A stretch of DNA of 64,000 nt from Paenibacillus polymyxa (lineage in GTDB: Bacteria > Bacillota > Bacilli > Paenibacillales > Paenibacillaceae), in NCBI RefSeq assembly GCF_001719045.1, contig NZ_CP015423.1, forward strand, positions 1,302,001-1,366,000, in the 5' to 3' direction. A program made the translations under genes and the position numbers. This document shows positions 18,237-27,474 of the stretch, piece by piece. The stretch's first letter is position 1. Each line of letters starts with the position of its first letter. The notes under the pieces are model-generated. The model worked only from the letters and a program-made list of their open reading frames with translations. It was not told the DNA's origin and ran no database searches.

Positions 18237-19894
18237 GACTTCTCCTTTGGTATGTCAAAATAAACTTCGGTGCCCGGCTCATGCTTTAGAATAATAACTC
18301 CCTCGCCGTACATAAGCTTGAGCCGTCTGTGCACATTGTACAAGCCGATCTGTTTAGCCGGAACCCGATCATGATAGAGGTTATCCACAACATCATCCCG
18401 TATACCTACCCCGGTATCCGCCACAGAAATACGCACCTTTTCTCCACGATCCTTTACAGAAATAGTTACTGTACCTGACCCCTTTTTCTTGAGGATTCCG
18501 TGATTAATCGCATTCTCAACCAGGGGCTGGATAATAAGACTTGGAATACGCACAGACACCTCATCCATTACATATTCTACCTGAAGCCGGTTGCCGAAGC
18601 GTGCTTTCTCAATTTCCACGTAATCAGACACCTGCTGAAGCTCTTTATGAATTTCGATCAAATCATCATTCAGTTCCAAATTATAGCGCAGGTAGCCCGA
18701 TAAATTAATGATCAGCTCTCGTGCCTTATCCGGCTTGGTGCGTGTCGTAGAGGCAATGGCGTTCAGCGCGTTAAACAGAAAATGGGGATTAATTTTCGTT
18801 TGGAGCGCCTTTAGCTCGGCTTTATTCGCCGCTTCCTTAATTTGCTCCACACGCGACACTTCCATTAACGTGGAAATGATTTGAGACAAGCCAATCGCCA
18901 TCGTCTGCAACGGATACGTGATTTTATAAGCTTTGCGATAATAAATCTTCAAGGTTCCAGTTACTTCTCCCCGCTCCTCTAACGGGATAATGAGCAAAGA
19001 CTGGATTTGGGGTGTTTTATCGTCTGCAATATGGTTGCGGATCGTGATTTTACCGCTGCGGATCGTCGATTTAGTCACATCGCTAATAATCTCATCTCCG
19101 ATGTGATAACGCTCTTCCCCAAAACCGACATAGGCCAGCACATCTCTGGTATCGGTAATCGCTACCGCGTCTGCCTTGATATCTTCTTTTATGATCGAAC
19201 AAATGGTATGCAAGGATTCCGCATTAATGGAGCGAAAATAAGGCAACGTCTTATTGGCAATATCCAGTGCCAGCTTGGCCTGTCTGGCCGCGATATTCTC
19301 CTTTTCCCCCTCCACACTCTGGATCAACAGAACGATTAAACCGATACTGACTTCTCCGATAATCATAGGTAGACCGATCTTGGAAACGATGTCCACACCA
19401 AGGCCATGGGGTTGTGCCATCACCAGAATGAGCAGCATCGTCAACGCTTCACAGACCATACCTGCGGCGATACCGACCAGCCATCTCTTGGAACGATTAA
19501 CCCGGCGACCGATATATCCTGACACCACACCTGCCAGAATACTTGTAATCAGACACGGAATCGAGGTCACTCCCCCGATATCAATTAGATAACGATGGAT
19601 ACCTGATACAATACCTGTAACGATCCCAACCCAGGGTCCAAACAAAATACCGCCCGCCATAATTGCAATGATTCGAACGTTAACCAGCGAACCTTCGACT
19701 TCAATCCCGGTGTACGTACCGAACAGTGCAAACATGCAAAAAATCAACGTTAGTAAGGTTAGCTCTGCCGGGGAATGACTGTTCTTTTGCAAGGTTTCCT
19801 TAAATCGTGGGATACGTGTAATAAAAAACAAACAAATCAGTAACAACGCTGCGCGCTCAAATAGCTGCATCAGCATTTCCAACAAGGCGTTCAC
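18233..19894 (-). CDS. LytS-type sensor histidine kinase (5TM-LYT, GAF)
   Basis: 553 residues from the GTG at 19894, chosen because GGGAGG lies seven bases upstream; starting at the TTG at 19909 would overlap that site. Five or six N-terminal membrane helices contain the LytS sensor signature ([21 protein letters not shown]). A GAF domain (about 215-345) follows, then the His-kinase region with the phospho-accepting His in [13 protein letters not shown] and a HATPase_c domain ([18 protein letters not shown]). This family includes YpdA, BtsS and LytS, which sense extracellular pyruvate or membrane state. It forms a two-gene unit with the response regulator. Confidence 0.92.
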   Translation of the reverse strand: MNALLEMLMQLFERAALLLICLFFITRIPRFKETLQKNSHSPAELTLLTLIFCMFALFGTYTGIEVEGSLVNVRIIAIMAGGILFGPWVGIVTGIVSGIHRYLIDIGGVTSIPCLITSILAGVVSGYIGRRVNRSKRWLVGIAAGMVCEALTMLLILVMAQPHGLGVDIVSKIGLPMIIGEVSIGLIVLLIQSVEGEKENIAARQAKLALDIANKTLPYFRSINAESLHTICSIIKEDIKADAVAITDTRDVLAYVGFGEERYHIGDEIISDVTKSTIRSGKITIRNHIADDKTPQIQSLLIIPLEERGEVTGTLKIYYRKAYKITYPLQTMAIGLSQIISTLMEVSRVEQIKEAANKAELKALQTKINPHFLFNALNAIASTTRTKPDKARELIINLSGYLRYNLELNDDLIEIHKELQQVSDYVEIEKARFGNRLQVEYVMDEVSVRIPSLIIQPLVENAINHGILKKKGSGTVTISVKDRGEKVRISVADTGVGIRDDVVDNLYHDRVPAKQIGLYNVHRRLKLMYGEGVIILKHEPGTEVYFDIPKEKS

Positions 19895-19939
19895 CTGCGT
19901 TCCTCCCAAATAAAATCGGATATGCCTACATAGGTTATG

Positions 19940-20188
19940 TTATCGTGTACGTCGTTCATATACACCATACCCAAGTATCATCAAGCCACATACGAATAAA
20001 ATAATAACAAATATATTGTCAACAAAACTCGGCATATCAGGTTCTGACATAGAGATGCCCGAACTATTTAATTTAACAGGTACGGAATTCGCAGCCCATT
20101 GAATGACCGATATAAAGCGCTCCATCGTATAAATCACTCCGCTACCCAATAGGCTCAACACGCCGATCAACAAATATTTAAGCTCCAT
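19940..20188 (-). CDS. Small membrane protein, 82 aa
   Basis: Two membrane helices (residues 5-22 and 57-76) frame a short, probably external loop; a basic ERRTR tail suggests an inside C-terminus. A GGGGGA purine run lies about 12 bases before the ATG. It lies 45 bases upstream of the LytS-type kinase gene on the same strand and may be co-transcribed. I recognise no family. Confidence 0.55.
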   Translation of the reverse strand: MELKYLLIGVLSLLGSGVIYTMERFISVIQWAANSVPVKLNSSGISMSEPDMPSFVDNIFVIILFVCGLMILGYGVYERRTR

Positions 20189-20304
20189 AAGAATTTATTC
20201 CCCCTTAATTACAAAGCATTTAAACTGCCACAAATTATACCATCAACTTCCATCTAATTATAGCTTCTAGAAATCCCCTCTTCATTTCCCTTCTTCAAAC
20301 GCAG

Positions 20305-20345
20305 TAAAAAACCGGAGAGTACCGCTTGATAGCGATACTCCCCGG
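20305..20345 (-). terminator. Terminator of the chemoreceptor gene
   Basis: 14-bp stem with two wobbles (20312-20325 and 20332-20345) around a TATCAA loop, followed on the minus strand by TTTTTT. Confidence 0.87.
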
Positions 20346-20374
20346 ATCTCTAGTCCGATAAAGAAGCATTTCTG

Positions 20375-21871
20375 TTATTTGCTTTTGCTGATTTCGGTAG
20401 GAATGTTGTCCTCCTTCTGATCATGTACCAGTTCTTTTAACTGGATAATCAACGTCTCCAGCTCATTAAATCCGGTCACCATATTGGAGGTTATATTCAG
20501 TTGCTCCTCTACTCCAGCCAAAATTTGCTCTGACGCTGCACTCGCTTGTTCTGTAACGCTTGAAAACTCCTCCATCTCTTGAACGACCTGAGATGAGAAT
20601 TGCTGCATACTATTCGTACTGGCTTCCACCTCCACGGCCTGCAGCAGCACTTTATTGGCATTTTGCAGGATATCCTCCAGTACAATTTCGGTCGAATGGG
20701 CCGATTCCATACTCTGCTGTAGTCTTTGCTGTCCCAAGTCAAATTGGCTTACGACAGAATCCATCTGAGTTCTCAGTTGGGTCAAAATACCTTCCATTGC
20801 CACCGAGGTATTCCCTACCATTTCAGCCAAATTACGCACTTCGCCAGCCACGATGGCAAATCCTTTTCCATGCTCTCCCGCTCTGGCGGCCTCAATGGAT
20901 GCATTCAAGGACAGCAAATTAGTTTGTTTCGAGATTTGAGTAATATCTTTGAGCATGGCAGACATATTATCACTTTGTGTTTTAAACTCGTCCAATTCTT
21001 CTTTGGTACGACTCATAACCAGACCCAAATCCTTAATTTGAGACGTTAATGCAAGCAGTTGATTGCTCCCTCTGCTCCCGGCACTTTTCGTATCTTCGGA
21101 GAGCTGCTTCAATTCTCGGGAATGATCGGCAACCTCGCGCACGTGCTGGTCAGACTGAGCCAAGTTATCCGTTACCTCAGTGATATTCGAAGCTTGCATT
21201 TCTACCCCTTTGGCAACCTCCTGAAACCCGATGGCGACTTCATTCGTCACGCTGCCGGTAGCATCCACTTGATTCCTGAATCGTTCTGTGAAGCTATGCA
21301 ATCCAGCTACAGCCTGTCTCACTTGTTCAAACAAAAATTCAATACGTTGCCTTGTGGCATCCATATCTTTATTTTGCTCTTCCGTTTTCTTAAACTGCTT
21401 TTGATTTAACACCGATACCACTAACAATAGCAAACCAATCAGTAAAACAATAATAAACTCGTGTATATAACGCAAAGGACCGGTAACCGGGGGAGTTGCT
21501 GGCGTACCGATGGTAATTTGTATAAAAATATTACACAGATTTAAGACCATTGTTATCAAAAAGTATCGGTAAGATGGGTAGAGCAACAACAATGAGCAAA
21601 TAAAGATCGTAGTCACTGCCTCCACGCTAGATAAGTTCACAAATATACATATTAATACGCTATATAACGTAATAATCCAAGGAATAAGGCGGATTCCTTT
21701 CTTTTTCATATTCAGAATCGTCAACACTGCGGCGACTACAAATCCTACACCACTAGACACCCACACCGATGGATTAGATAATGCCGGGATGGTGCTGCTC
21801 AAGGTCATAATCCAAAAAATAATGATCACCAATTTGTTTCTTTGCCACAACAATTCATTTGTTCTGTCCAT
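20375..21871 (-). CDS. Methyl-accepting chemotaxis protein with polytopic membrane sensor
   Basis: 498 residues. The N-terminal 170 residues form about six membrane helices with only short loops, so there is no large extracellular ligand domain and I see no HAMP domain. The remainder is a cytoplasmic coiled coil with the signalling tip containing [31 protein letters not shown] split around the hairpin, the part that binds CheW and CheA. Receptors of this layout tend to sense membrane, redox or energy state, but the signal here is unknown. It is a single gene with its own terminator. Confidence 0.92.
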   Translation of the reverse strand: MDRTNELLWQRNKLVIIIFWIMTLSSTIPALSNPSVWVSSGVGFVVAAVLTILNMKKKGIRLIPWIITLYSVLICIFVNLSSVEAVTTIFICSLLLLYPSYRYFLITMVLNLCNIFIQITIGTPATPPVTGPLRYIHEFIIVLLIGLLLLVVSVLNQKQFKKTEEQNKDMDATRQRIEFLFEQVRQAVAGLHSFTERFRNQVDATGSVTNEVAIGFQEVAKGVEMQASNITEVTDNLAQSDQHVREVADHSRELKQLSEDTKSAGSRGSNQLLALTSQIKDLGLVMSRTKEELDEFKTQSDNMSAMLKDITQISKQTNLLSLNASIEAARAGEHGKGFAIVAGEVRNLAEMVGNTSVAMEGILTQLRTQMDSVVSQFDLGQQRLQQSMESAHSTEIVLEDILQNANKVLLQAVEVEASTNSMQQFSSQVVQEMEEFSSVTEQASAASEQILAGVEEQLNITSNMVTGFNELETLIIQLKELVHDQKEDNIPTEISKSK

Positions 21872-22066
21872 GATTGTGTACGCGCTCCTTAGATATATAT
21901 TAGGTATTTATAAAATAAATATGTAAATGCCATACTATATATATCGTCATATCAGAACGCGTATTGAATGAAAATCGTACGAACACCACATTCCCTTTTA
22001 AACACCAAATCACAACAGGACAACTTTTTAAAGAGAAAGAGTATGTAAGTGTAAATAAATGAATGC

Positions 22067-22097
22067 AAAAAATCGCCCCCTAGCAGGGAGCGATTTT
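22067..22097 (-). terminator. Terminator of the L25/Ctc gene
   Basis: Stem AAAATCGCTCCC/GGGGGCGATTTT around a short TGCTA loop, followed by T residues on the minus strand. Confidence 0.82.
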
Positions 22098-22155
22098 GAA
22101 TACCTTTTTGATGATCTTCTGCAATTGAAAAAGATTCATAAACCAACTGAAAACA

Positions 22156-22797
22156 TTAGGATTCCTTGTTTTCGGAAGCCTCTTCAGTGCCTTCAGTTGC
22201 CGCTGCATCACCTTCCACAGCAGCATTTTCTACTTCAACTGCACGCGGAACGATAATAGAAGCAAGCAGTTCTTCTTCAGGGACGTGCAGTGTTACTCCT
22301 TTAGGGAGCTTCAAGTCGCTAGCGCTCAGCTTGTCGCCAACATCCAGTGCGGATACATCCACTTCAATGGTAGATGGTAAATCAGCAGGAAGGCCTTCGA
22401 CTTCAACTTCCGTTTCCTGAACTTGCAGAATACCGCCTGTTTTTGTACCTACAGGTGTACCCTGATAATCAATAGAAACACGCACGCGAAGCGGTTTGTT
22501 TTTGGCAATTTTCAAAAAATCGGCATGCAGCCATTGGTTGTCACGCTGTTGATAATCTTTAATAATAACCGGAATGGTTTCTCCACCCTCTACAGTGAGG
22601 TTGAACACCTCTGAACGTCCGGTTTTGACTACTTTATTAAATTCCTTGGCATCGACATGTACAGGGGTTCCTTCAAGCTCAGAGCCGTAAACCACAGCTG
22701 GAATCCGTCCTTTTAACCTCAATTCACGAATAGCCGAACCCTTCTTCTCTGTTCTCGGCTGGGCGGTCAGTTGAATACTTCCTCCATTAGAACTCAT
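22156..22797 (-). CDS. rplY: Ribosomal protein bL25 / general stress protein Ctc
   Basis: 213 residues from the ATG at 22797 (AAGGAGG nine bases upstream). The N-terminal 95 residues are the L25 domain that binds 5S rRNA (RLKGRIPAVVYGSELEGTPVHV). The TL5-type C-terminal beta domain (about 100-190) and an acidic Ala/Glu-rich tail mark the long Ctc form used by Bacillus and relatives under stress. Encoded alone with its own terminator. Confidence 0.95.
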   Translation of the reverse strand: MSSNGGSIQLTAQPRTEKKGSAIRELRLKGRIPAVVYGSELEGTPVHVDAKEFNKVVKTGRSEVFNLTVEGGETIPVIIKDYQQRDNQWLHADFLKIAKNKPLRVRVSIDYQGTPVGTKTGGILQVQETEVEVEGLPADLPSTIEVDVSALDVGDKLSASDLKLPKGVTLHVPEEELLASIIVPRAVEVENAAVEGDAAATEGTEEASENKES

Positions 22798-22957
22798 GAT
22801 ATACAACCTCCTTCAGGTTACCTTACAAATGATTTTCCTCCAAGAATCTTGCCTGTTTACCAGTCGTACTACAGGATATAAGCCAGCAAGCTGGCAAAAC
22901 TAAACAAGTCCATAATTCTATTTTACCCCTTTTTTCTGAAACTGACACACGTTTACA

Positions 22958-22996
22958 TAAAAAAATAGCATTTCTCGAAATAATCGAAAAATGCTA
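22958..22996 (-). terminator. Terminator of the pullulanase gene
   Basis: TAGCATT...TCGA hairpin (22966-22996) followed on the minus strand by eight bases that are all T apart from one A. Confidence 0.85.
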
Positions 22997-23028
22997 CTTT
23001 CGTATATATAGCGACCAAGCATACAAGT

Positions 23029-25563
23029 CTATCCGGCCCGATTATCATTTACCAGTAGCAAATATTCTTCTCTGCCACTATGAATCAATACCTGCATCAC
23101 AGACTGGTTCAGGTTTATATCAATATAGCGATCTGCCTCAACATCCTTGGCATCCCAGTGATTAAGCCGGACAATGTAGCCAATTCGCTGTATATCAGGA
23201 GACACCTGAATACGCGCTATTGCACGACCGTCATCCAAATCACGAAATTCAACATGTCCGTCGCGGTGCCCAGTTCCCCATACCCATACGTTCCAGCCAG
23301 TGTATTGCCGATCTGCACGCTCGTATATCAGTTCAATCGTGCGAAATGGAGCGACTTCCCTATCGTTTCCAAGCTGCACATCTGTCAACGTCATAGCTGT
23401 ACCTGCAATTTCTTGATCTGTTCCCTCATCCGAGTCTTCCAATTCGTTCTCCGCCTGACGATTAACCTGATCTTGTTCAGTCAAAAAGGAGACTCGTGCA
23501 GGTTCTTCCTGATCATATAACACCATCATCGACCAGCGCGATACAGTCACACGATGGCCTACCACTTCATACCGTGTCTCATTACCAGCCCCGTGTGCGT
23601 CCACGACCACATGCCAACGATCCGATTCCGCAGGCAATAATATCGTTTGCTCTGTATCCGAGCCGTTATAAATCACCACAATATGATTCCAGGCATCGCC
23701 GTTAGCATGGTGCCTCAAAGCAAAAGCCACCACATGCCCATTGCTTTGCAGCACTTCCATATGCTGCTCCACCAGCTCACGATGGTCCATTCGGAATGCC
23801 GGGTGGTTGCGCCGCAAAGCAATTAAACCTTGGTAGTAATCAAACACTGGGCGAAACCTCGCCTTGTTATGCCAATGGATGGCATTCACCACATCTGGGC
23901 TTCGGTAGCTATTATGGTCTCCATATTTGGAGCGCAGCAGTTCATCCCCTGCATGAATAAAAGGAATGCCTTGCGATGTGAGTACCATACCGTTAGCCAA
24001 CAGGGACTTGCGTACGGTTTCGTTCTCTAGCAAGTTATCTTCATCCAGTTCCCAATACGGGTCTGCTTCGGCAACAGCTTGTTCCGGTGTCCTCCCATCC
24101 TGTGGCTTCCCCTGCTCCCATTGTGGAAAACGACAGTGCTCCCGCAAATGTCTTACTGTCAAAATTTTATCCCACAGATTGAGATTATCGTGGGCAGTTA
24201 CATAATTGACGGTCTCCGATGGCTGAGCTGTGAAATCATGAATAGCCCCAAAAGTACCTTTGAGCACCTGCTCCTCCTGATGTTCTGCCCCCGTGGCAAA
24301 CCCGCTCCCAGTACCGTCGCTATCTCCCTTAATAGCAGAACGGTAGTTGTCGTTAAAAACGGCAAAGCCTTTGTCGCGTTGCGTTCCTTTTAGCGTAAGC
24401 AAGGGTTGCGGAGATTCTCCTCCCGTCCAAGGCTCACCATAGATCAGCAGATCGGGACGCACTTCAGAGCGAAGCTCCTGGGTAAGCTGCTCTACGGTCG
24501 GTGTATCAATCAGCCCCATCAGATCAAATCGAAAGCCGTCTATATGATATTCCTCTGCCCAATAGCGTAGTGAATCCTTGATATACTTGCGCACCATCGG
24601 ACGTTCGGTTGCCACCTCATTACCTACACCTGATCCATTGGTGAGCTGCCCTTGCTCATCCGTGCGGTAATAATATCCAGGTACAACAGGCTCAAATGGC
24701 CCCTTTTCCACCGAATAAGTATGGTTGTACACGACGTCCATAATGACACCGATGCCGACAGTATGCAAAGACTGTACCAGCAGTTTCAGCTCTCGTATGC
24801 GTGTCTCCGGATCAGCCGGATTGGAAGAATAAGACCCCTCCGGCACATTATAATGTTGCGGATCATAGCCCCAGTTATATTCAGTTTCTAATTCTGCAAA
24901 GTCATTCACCGTATGAAAATCAGCCACTGGAAGCAAATGAACATGTGTAATGCCCAGCTCCAGCAGATGATCCAGCCCGATGCTGTTCCCCTCAGTATCC
25001 TTCAATCCCGTATACGTAAAGGCCTCAAACCGTCCCTGAGCAGCAGATAAGTCTTTTTTCCCCGTATTAAAATGGGTATCCATCGAAAAATCACGCACAT
25101 GAAGCTCATAGAGAATGGCATCTGTCGGCCGCTTAAGGGTAGGCCCCGCATCCAATTCCCATCCGTCCGGGTTGGTTTGAGCCAAATCAATGATCGCTGT
25201 ACGCTGCCCGTTGGCTGATACCCCTGTGGCATATGGATCGGCAGCATAATGAATGGTGTTGTCCGCCCACTCCAGCCTGTACATGTAATAATATTTGTTC
25301 CAGTCCCCTTCCAGCTCTATAGACCATACACCTTGATCACCACGGCTCATGAGAAATTCCTGACCACCGCTGTGCTCCTGAACGTTCCCCTCCTGATCGT
25401 ACACCCCCGCATCGTTATACAACGCTATATGGACCTGCTGCGCAGTCGGTGCCCATACCTTGAACTTGCTGCCCGCAGGCGTATAAGTAAGACCCAAATC
25501 ATAGCCTTCATATATGGGATATGTTGTGTGCTCAAGCTCATTGAGCTGATTGAAATCTGACAT
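23029..25563 (-). CDS. pulA: Type I pullulanase, cytoplasmic, with C-terminal CBM41/PUD-like domain
   Basis: 844 residues. It hydrolyses alpha-1,6 branch points of pullulan and limit dextrins. A CBM48 domain (about 20-115) precedes the GH13 barrel, which shows the type I signature YNWGYDP, then DVVYNHTYS, the nucleophile Asp in GFRFDLMGL, the acid Glu in IYGEPWTGG and VTAHDNLNLWDK. There is no signal peptide, so it acts inside the cell like B. subtilis AmyX. The last 110 residues (YTGWNVWVWGTG, then GYIVRLNHWDAKD) look like a PUD/CBM41 starch-binding domain, which usually sits at the N-terminus of secreted pullulanases. Single gene with its own terminator. Confidence 0.94.
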   Translation of the reverse strand: MSDFNQLNELEHTTYPIYEGYDLGLTYTPAGSKFKVWAPTAQQVHIALYNDAGVYDQEGNVQEHSGGQEFLMSRGDQGVWSIELEGDWNKYYYMYRLEWADNTIHYAADPYATGVSANGQRTAIIDLAQTNPDGWELDAGPTLKRPTDAILYELHVRDFSMDTHFNTGKKDLSAAQGRFEAFTYTGLKDTEGNSIGLDHLLELGITHVHLLPVADFHTVNDFAELETEYNWGYDPQHYNVPEGSYSSNPADPETRIRELKLLVQSLHTVGIGVIMDVVYNHTYSVEKGPFEPVVPGYYYRTDEQGQLTNGSGVGNEVATERPMVRKYIKDSLRYWAEEYHIDGFRFDLMGLIDTPTVEQLTQELRSEVRPDLLIYGEPWTGGESPQPLLTLKGTQRDKGFAVFNDNYRSAIKGDSDGTGSGFATGAEHQEEQVLKGTFGAIHDFTAQPSETVNYVTAHDNLNLWDKILTVRHLREHCRFPQWEQGKPQDGRTPEQAVAEADPYWELDEDNLLENETVRKSLLANGMVLTSQGIPFIHAGDELLRSKYGDHNSYRSPDVVNAIHWHNKARFRPVFDYYQGLIALRRNHPAFRMDHRELVEQHMEVLQSNGHVVAFALRHHANGDAWNHIVVIYNGSDTEQTILLPAESDRWHVVVDAHGAGNETRYEVVGHRVTVSRWSMMVLYDQEEPARVSFLTEQDQVNRQAENELEDSDEGTDQEIAGTAMTLTDVQLGNDREVAPFRTIELIYERADRQYTGWNVWVWGTGHRDGHVEFRDLDDGRAIARIQVSPDIQRIGYIVRLNHWDAKDVEADRYIDINLNQSVMQVLIHSGREEYLLLVNDNRAG

Positions 25564-25818
25564 TCCTGTTCACCACCCATTTCTGTACATCGGCTTACAG
25601 CCTCTGTTCATCCATCATTTATGATGTTTATGACTTGTCAATATACCTCAGGATTTTGTGAAATCTTCACCTAATAGGCTATCAAAATAAGACAAGTTTG
25701 AAAAGCTGGATGATTTAAATAAGGATGACGCTTCCATTTCAACGCACACTCCATTTTATGACAAAACTATGAACAGGCTACAGCTTTTGCCCTTAAGGTA
25801 TAACAATAGTTAGAAAAG

Positions 25819-27474
25819 TCAGGACAATCTACGGTTATCCATTTCAAAAATATCGTCTGCAATCCGCATGGTAGAACTTCGGTGCGAAACAAGGACAATC
25901 GTTTTATCTTGCTGCTGTTCCTTTAACGATTTTAAAATAATTGCCTCGTTCAGGCTGTCCAAATTGCTGGTAGGCTCGTCGAGCAGTAAGAGAGGCGCAT
26001 TATGGACAAAGGCTCTGGCCAGTCCCAAGCGTTGACGTTCTCCACCGGACAGCCTGTCCCCCAATTCTCCAACTCGGCTGTCATACCCTTGAGGCAAGGT
26101 CATAATAAAATCGTGCACGGATGCCTTACGTGCTGCTTCCACCACCTGCTCATGTGTAGCATCAGGCTTTCCGATTTTGATATTAGCTGCAATTGAATCA
26201 TCAAACAGGAACGTATGCTGGTCTACATAGCTCTGTAAGCCTCTCAAATGTCGGGTCCCAATTTCCTTCAAATCGTGTCCGGATAGCAAAATTTCACCTT
26301 GCTGCGGGTCCCTAAATCGCATCAGCAACTTTAGCAGTGTAGACTTGCCAGAGCCGCTTTTACCCTGAATGCCTAAAATCCGCTTATGCGGTATCGTAAG
26401 ACTTACATCATTCAGCACCGTTTGACCATCGTATGCAAAAGTCACCTTGTCTACTCGTGCCCCAGTAAAGGCAACACTCATCCCTTCGATATTTTCCTCA
26501 ACCTCCGGGGTTTCCTCCAATAGACTCAACACTCGTTCCCCGCTCGCCAGCGTTTGAAGCAAATTGTTGGACAAGTTGCTCAGTGCGACGACCGGACCAA
26601 ATGAACTAAACAGTGCAATGACAGAAATTAGCATACCTGTAAAGTCAACCTGACCATTAGACATACCGTACAATCCAGCCAGCAGCATCAAGAATGAGAA
26701 TCCAACTACAGCCGCATCTGTGATCGCTCTTGTGATGCCTTCATGATGCTTCAAGTCCTTCTGCTTGTCATCCAATTGATCCGTACGACGGTTAATCTCA
26801 TTCAAACGTTGTTCTCCTTGTCCATATTGCACAATTTCCTTCATCCCCCGTAAGCTGTCCAAAAAATAACTGCTCAGCTTGCCAAAGCTGCTTCGGTATT
26901 CCATCCCCTGACGTTTGACCATACGTGACGTGAATAAGGGAATAAATAAACCGACAGTTAGGTAAGCAAGCGCAGCGAGCCAGCCTAATAGAGGCTCATA
27001 AGAACCGATAAAAAATACCATGAGCAGTGAAGTGATGATGCCGATCATTACAGGCGCTATCGTATGCGCATAAAATACTTCCAGCAGCTCAATATCACTC
27101 GTAATGAGTGATATCAGATTCCCCTTGTCCTTGCCTTCCAATTTGGCTGAAGCGAGTCTGCGCAGGGCTTGAAGCACCTTGTCACGCAGTACAGCCAGTA
27201 GCTTGAAAGCGAGATAATGACCACTCATTTGCTCGCCATAACGGAATACGCCGCGCAGTACGGCAAAAACCACGATCGACGTCAGCAAAAACGACATGGT
27301 GTAGCCTGTCGTGATGCCCGTTGCTGTAAGCAGAGCAAGGGCTCCGTACACTATAATGCCAATAGCACAAATAAAACCAAGCACTCCTGTCACAATCGTG
27401 ATGAGCAGTACAGGTAAAAGAGGTTCCGCCAATACCCATAATTGGCCCATGATCCGTAATCCGTGTCTACGCAT
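25819..27474 (-). CDS. Exporter-fold ABC protein, CydC-like half of a heterodimer
   Basis: 551 residues from the ATG at 27474 (AAAGGAGGGG eight bases upstream), overlapping the stop of the upstream partner by eight bases. An exporter-type membrane domain with six helices (about 10-300) is followed by the ATPase: Walker A GKSGSGKST, signature LSGGERQRLG, Walker B LLLLDEPTSNLD and switch His in VLVSHR. CydC-type proteins pair with CydD-type proteins to move thiols or heme-related compounds. Placement behind a Fur box suggests an iron- or heme-linked role here rather than cytochrome bd assembly, since no cydAB is nearby. Confidence 0.87.
   Translation of the reverse strand: MRRHGLRIMGQLWVLAEPLLPVLLITIVTGVLGFICAIGIIVYGALALLTATGITTGYTMSFLLTSIVVFAVLRGVFRYGEQMSGHYLAFKLLAVLRDKVLQALRRLASAKLEGKDKGNLISLITSDIELLEVFYAHTIAPVMIGIITSLLMVFFIGSYEPLLGWLAALAYLTVGLFIPLFTSRMVKRQGMEYRSSFGKLSSYFLDSLRGMKEIVQYGQGEQRLNEINRRTDQLDDKQKDLKHHEGITRAITDAAVVGFSFLMLLAGLYGMSNGQVDFTGMLISVIALFSSFGPVVALSNLSNNLLQTLASGERVLSLLEETPEVEENIEGMSVAFTGARVDKVTFAYDGQTVLNDVSLTIPHKRILGIQGKSGSGKSTLLKLLMRFRDPQQGEILLSGHDLKEIGTRHLRGLQSYVDQHTFLFDDSIAANIKIGKPDATHEQVVEAARKASVHDFIMTLPQGYDSRVGELGDRLSGGERQRLGLARAFVHNAPLLLLDEPTSNLDSLNEAIILKSLKEQQQDKTIVLVSHRSSTMRIADDIFEMDNRRLS

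Noticed and set aside
21952..22146. 64-codon minus-strand frame after the L25 gene
   Set aside because: It runs through the L25 terminator and has no ribosome binding site.
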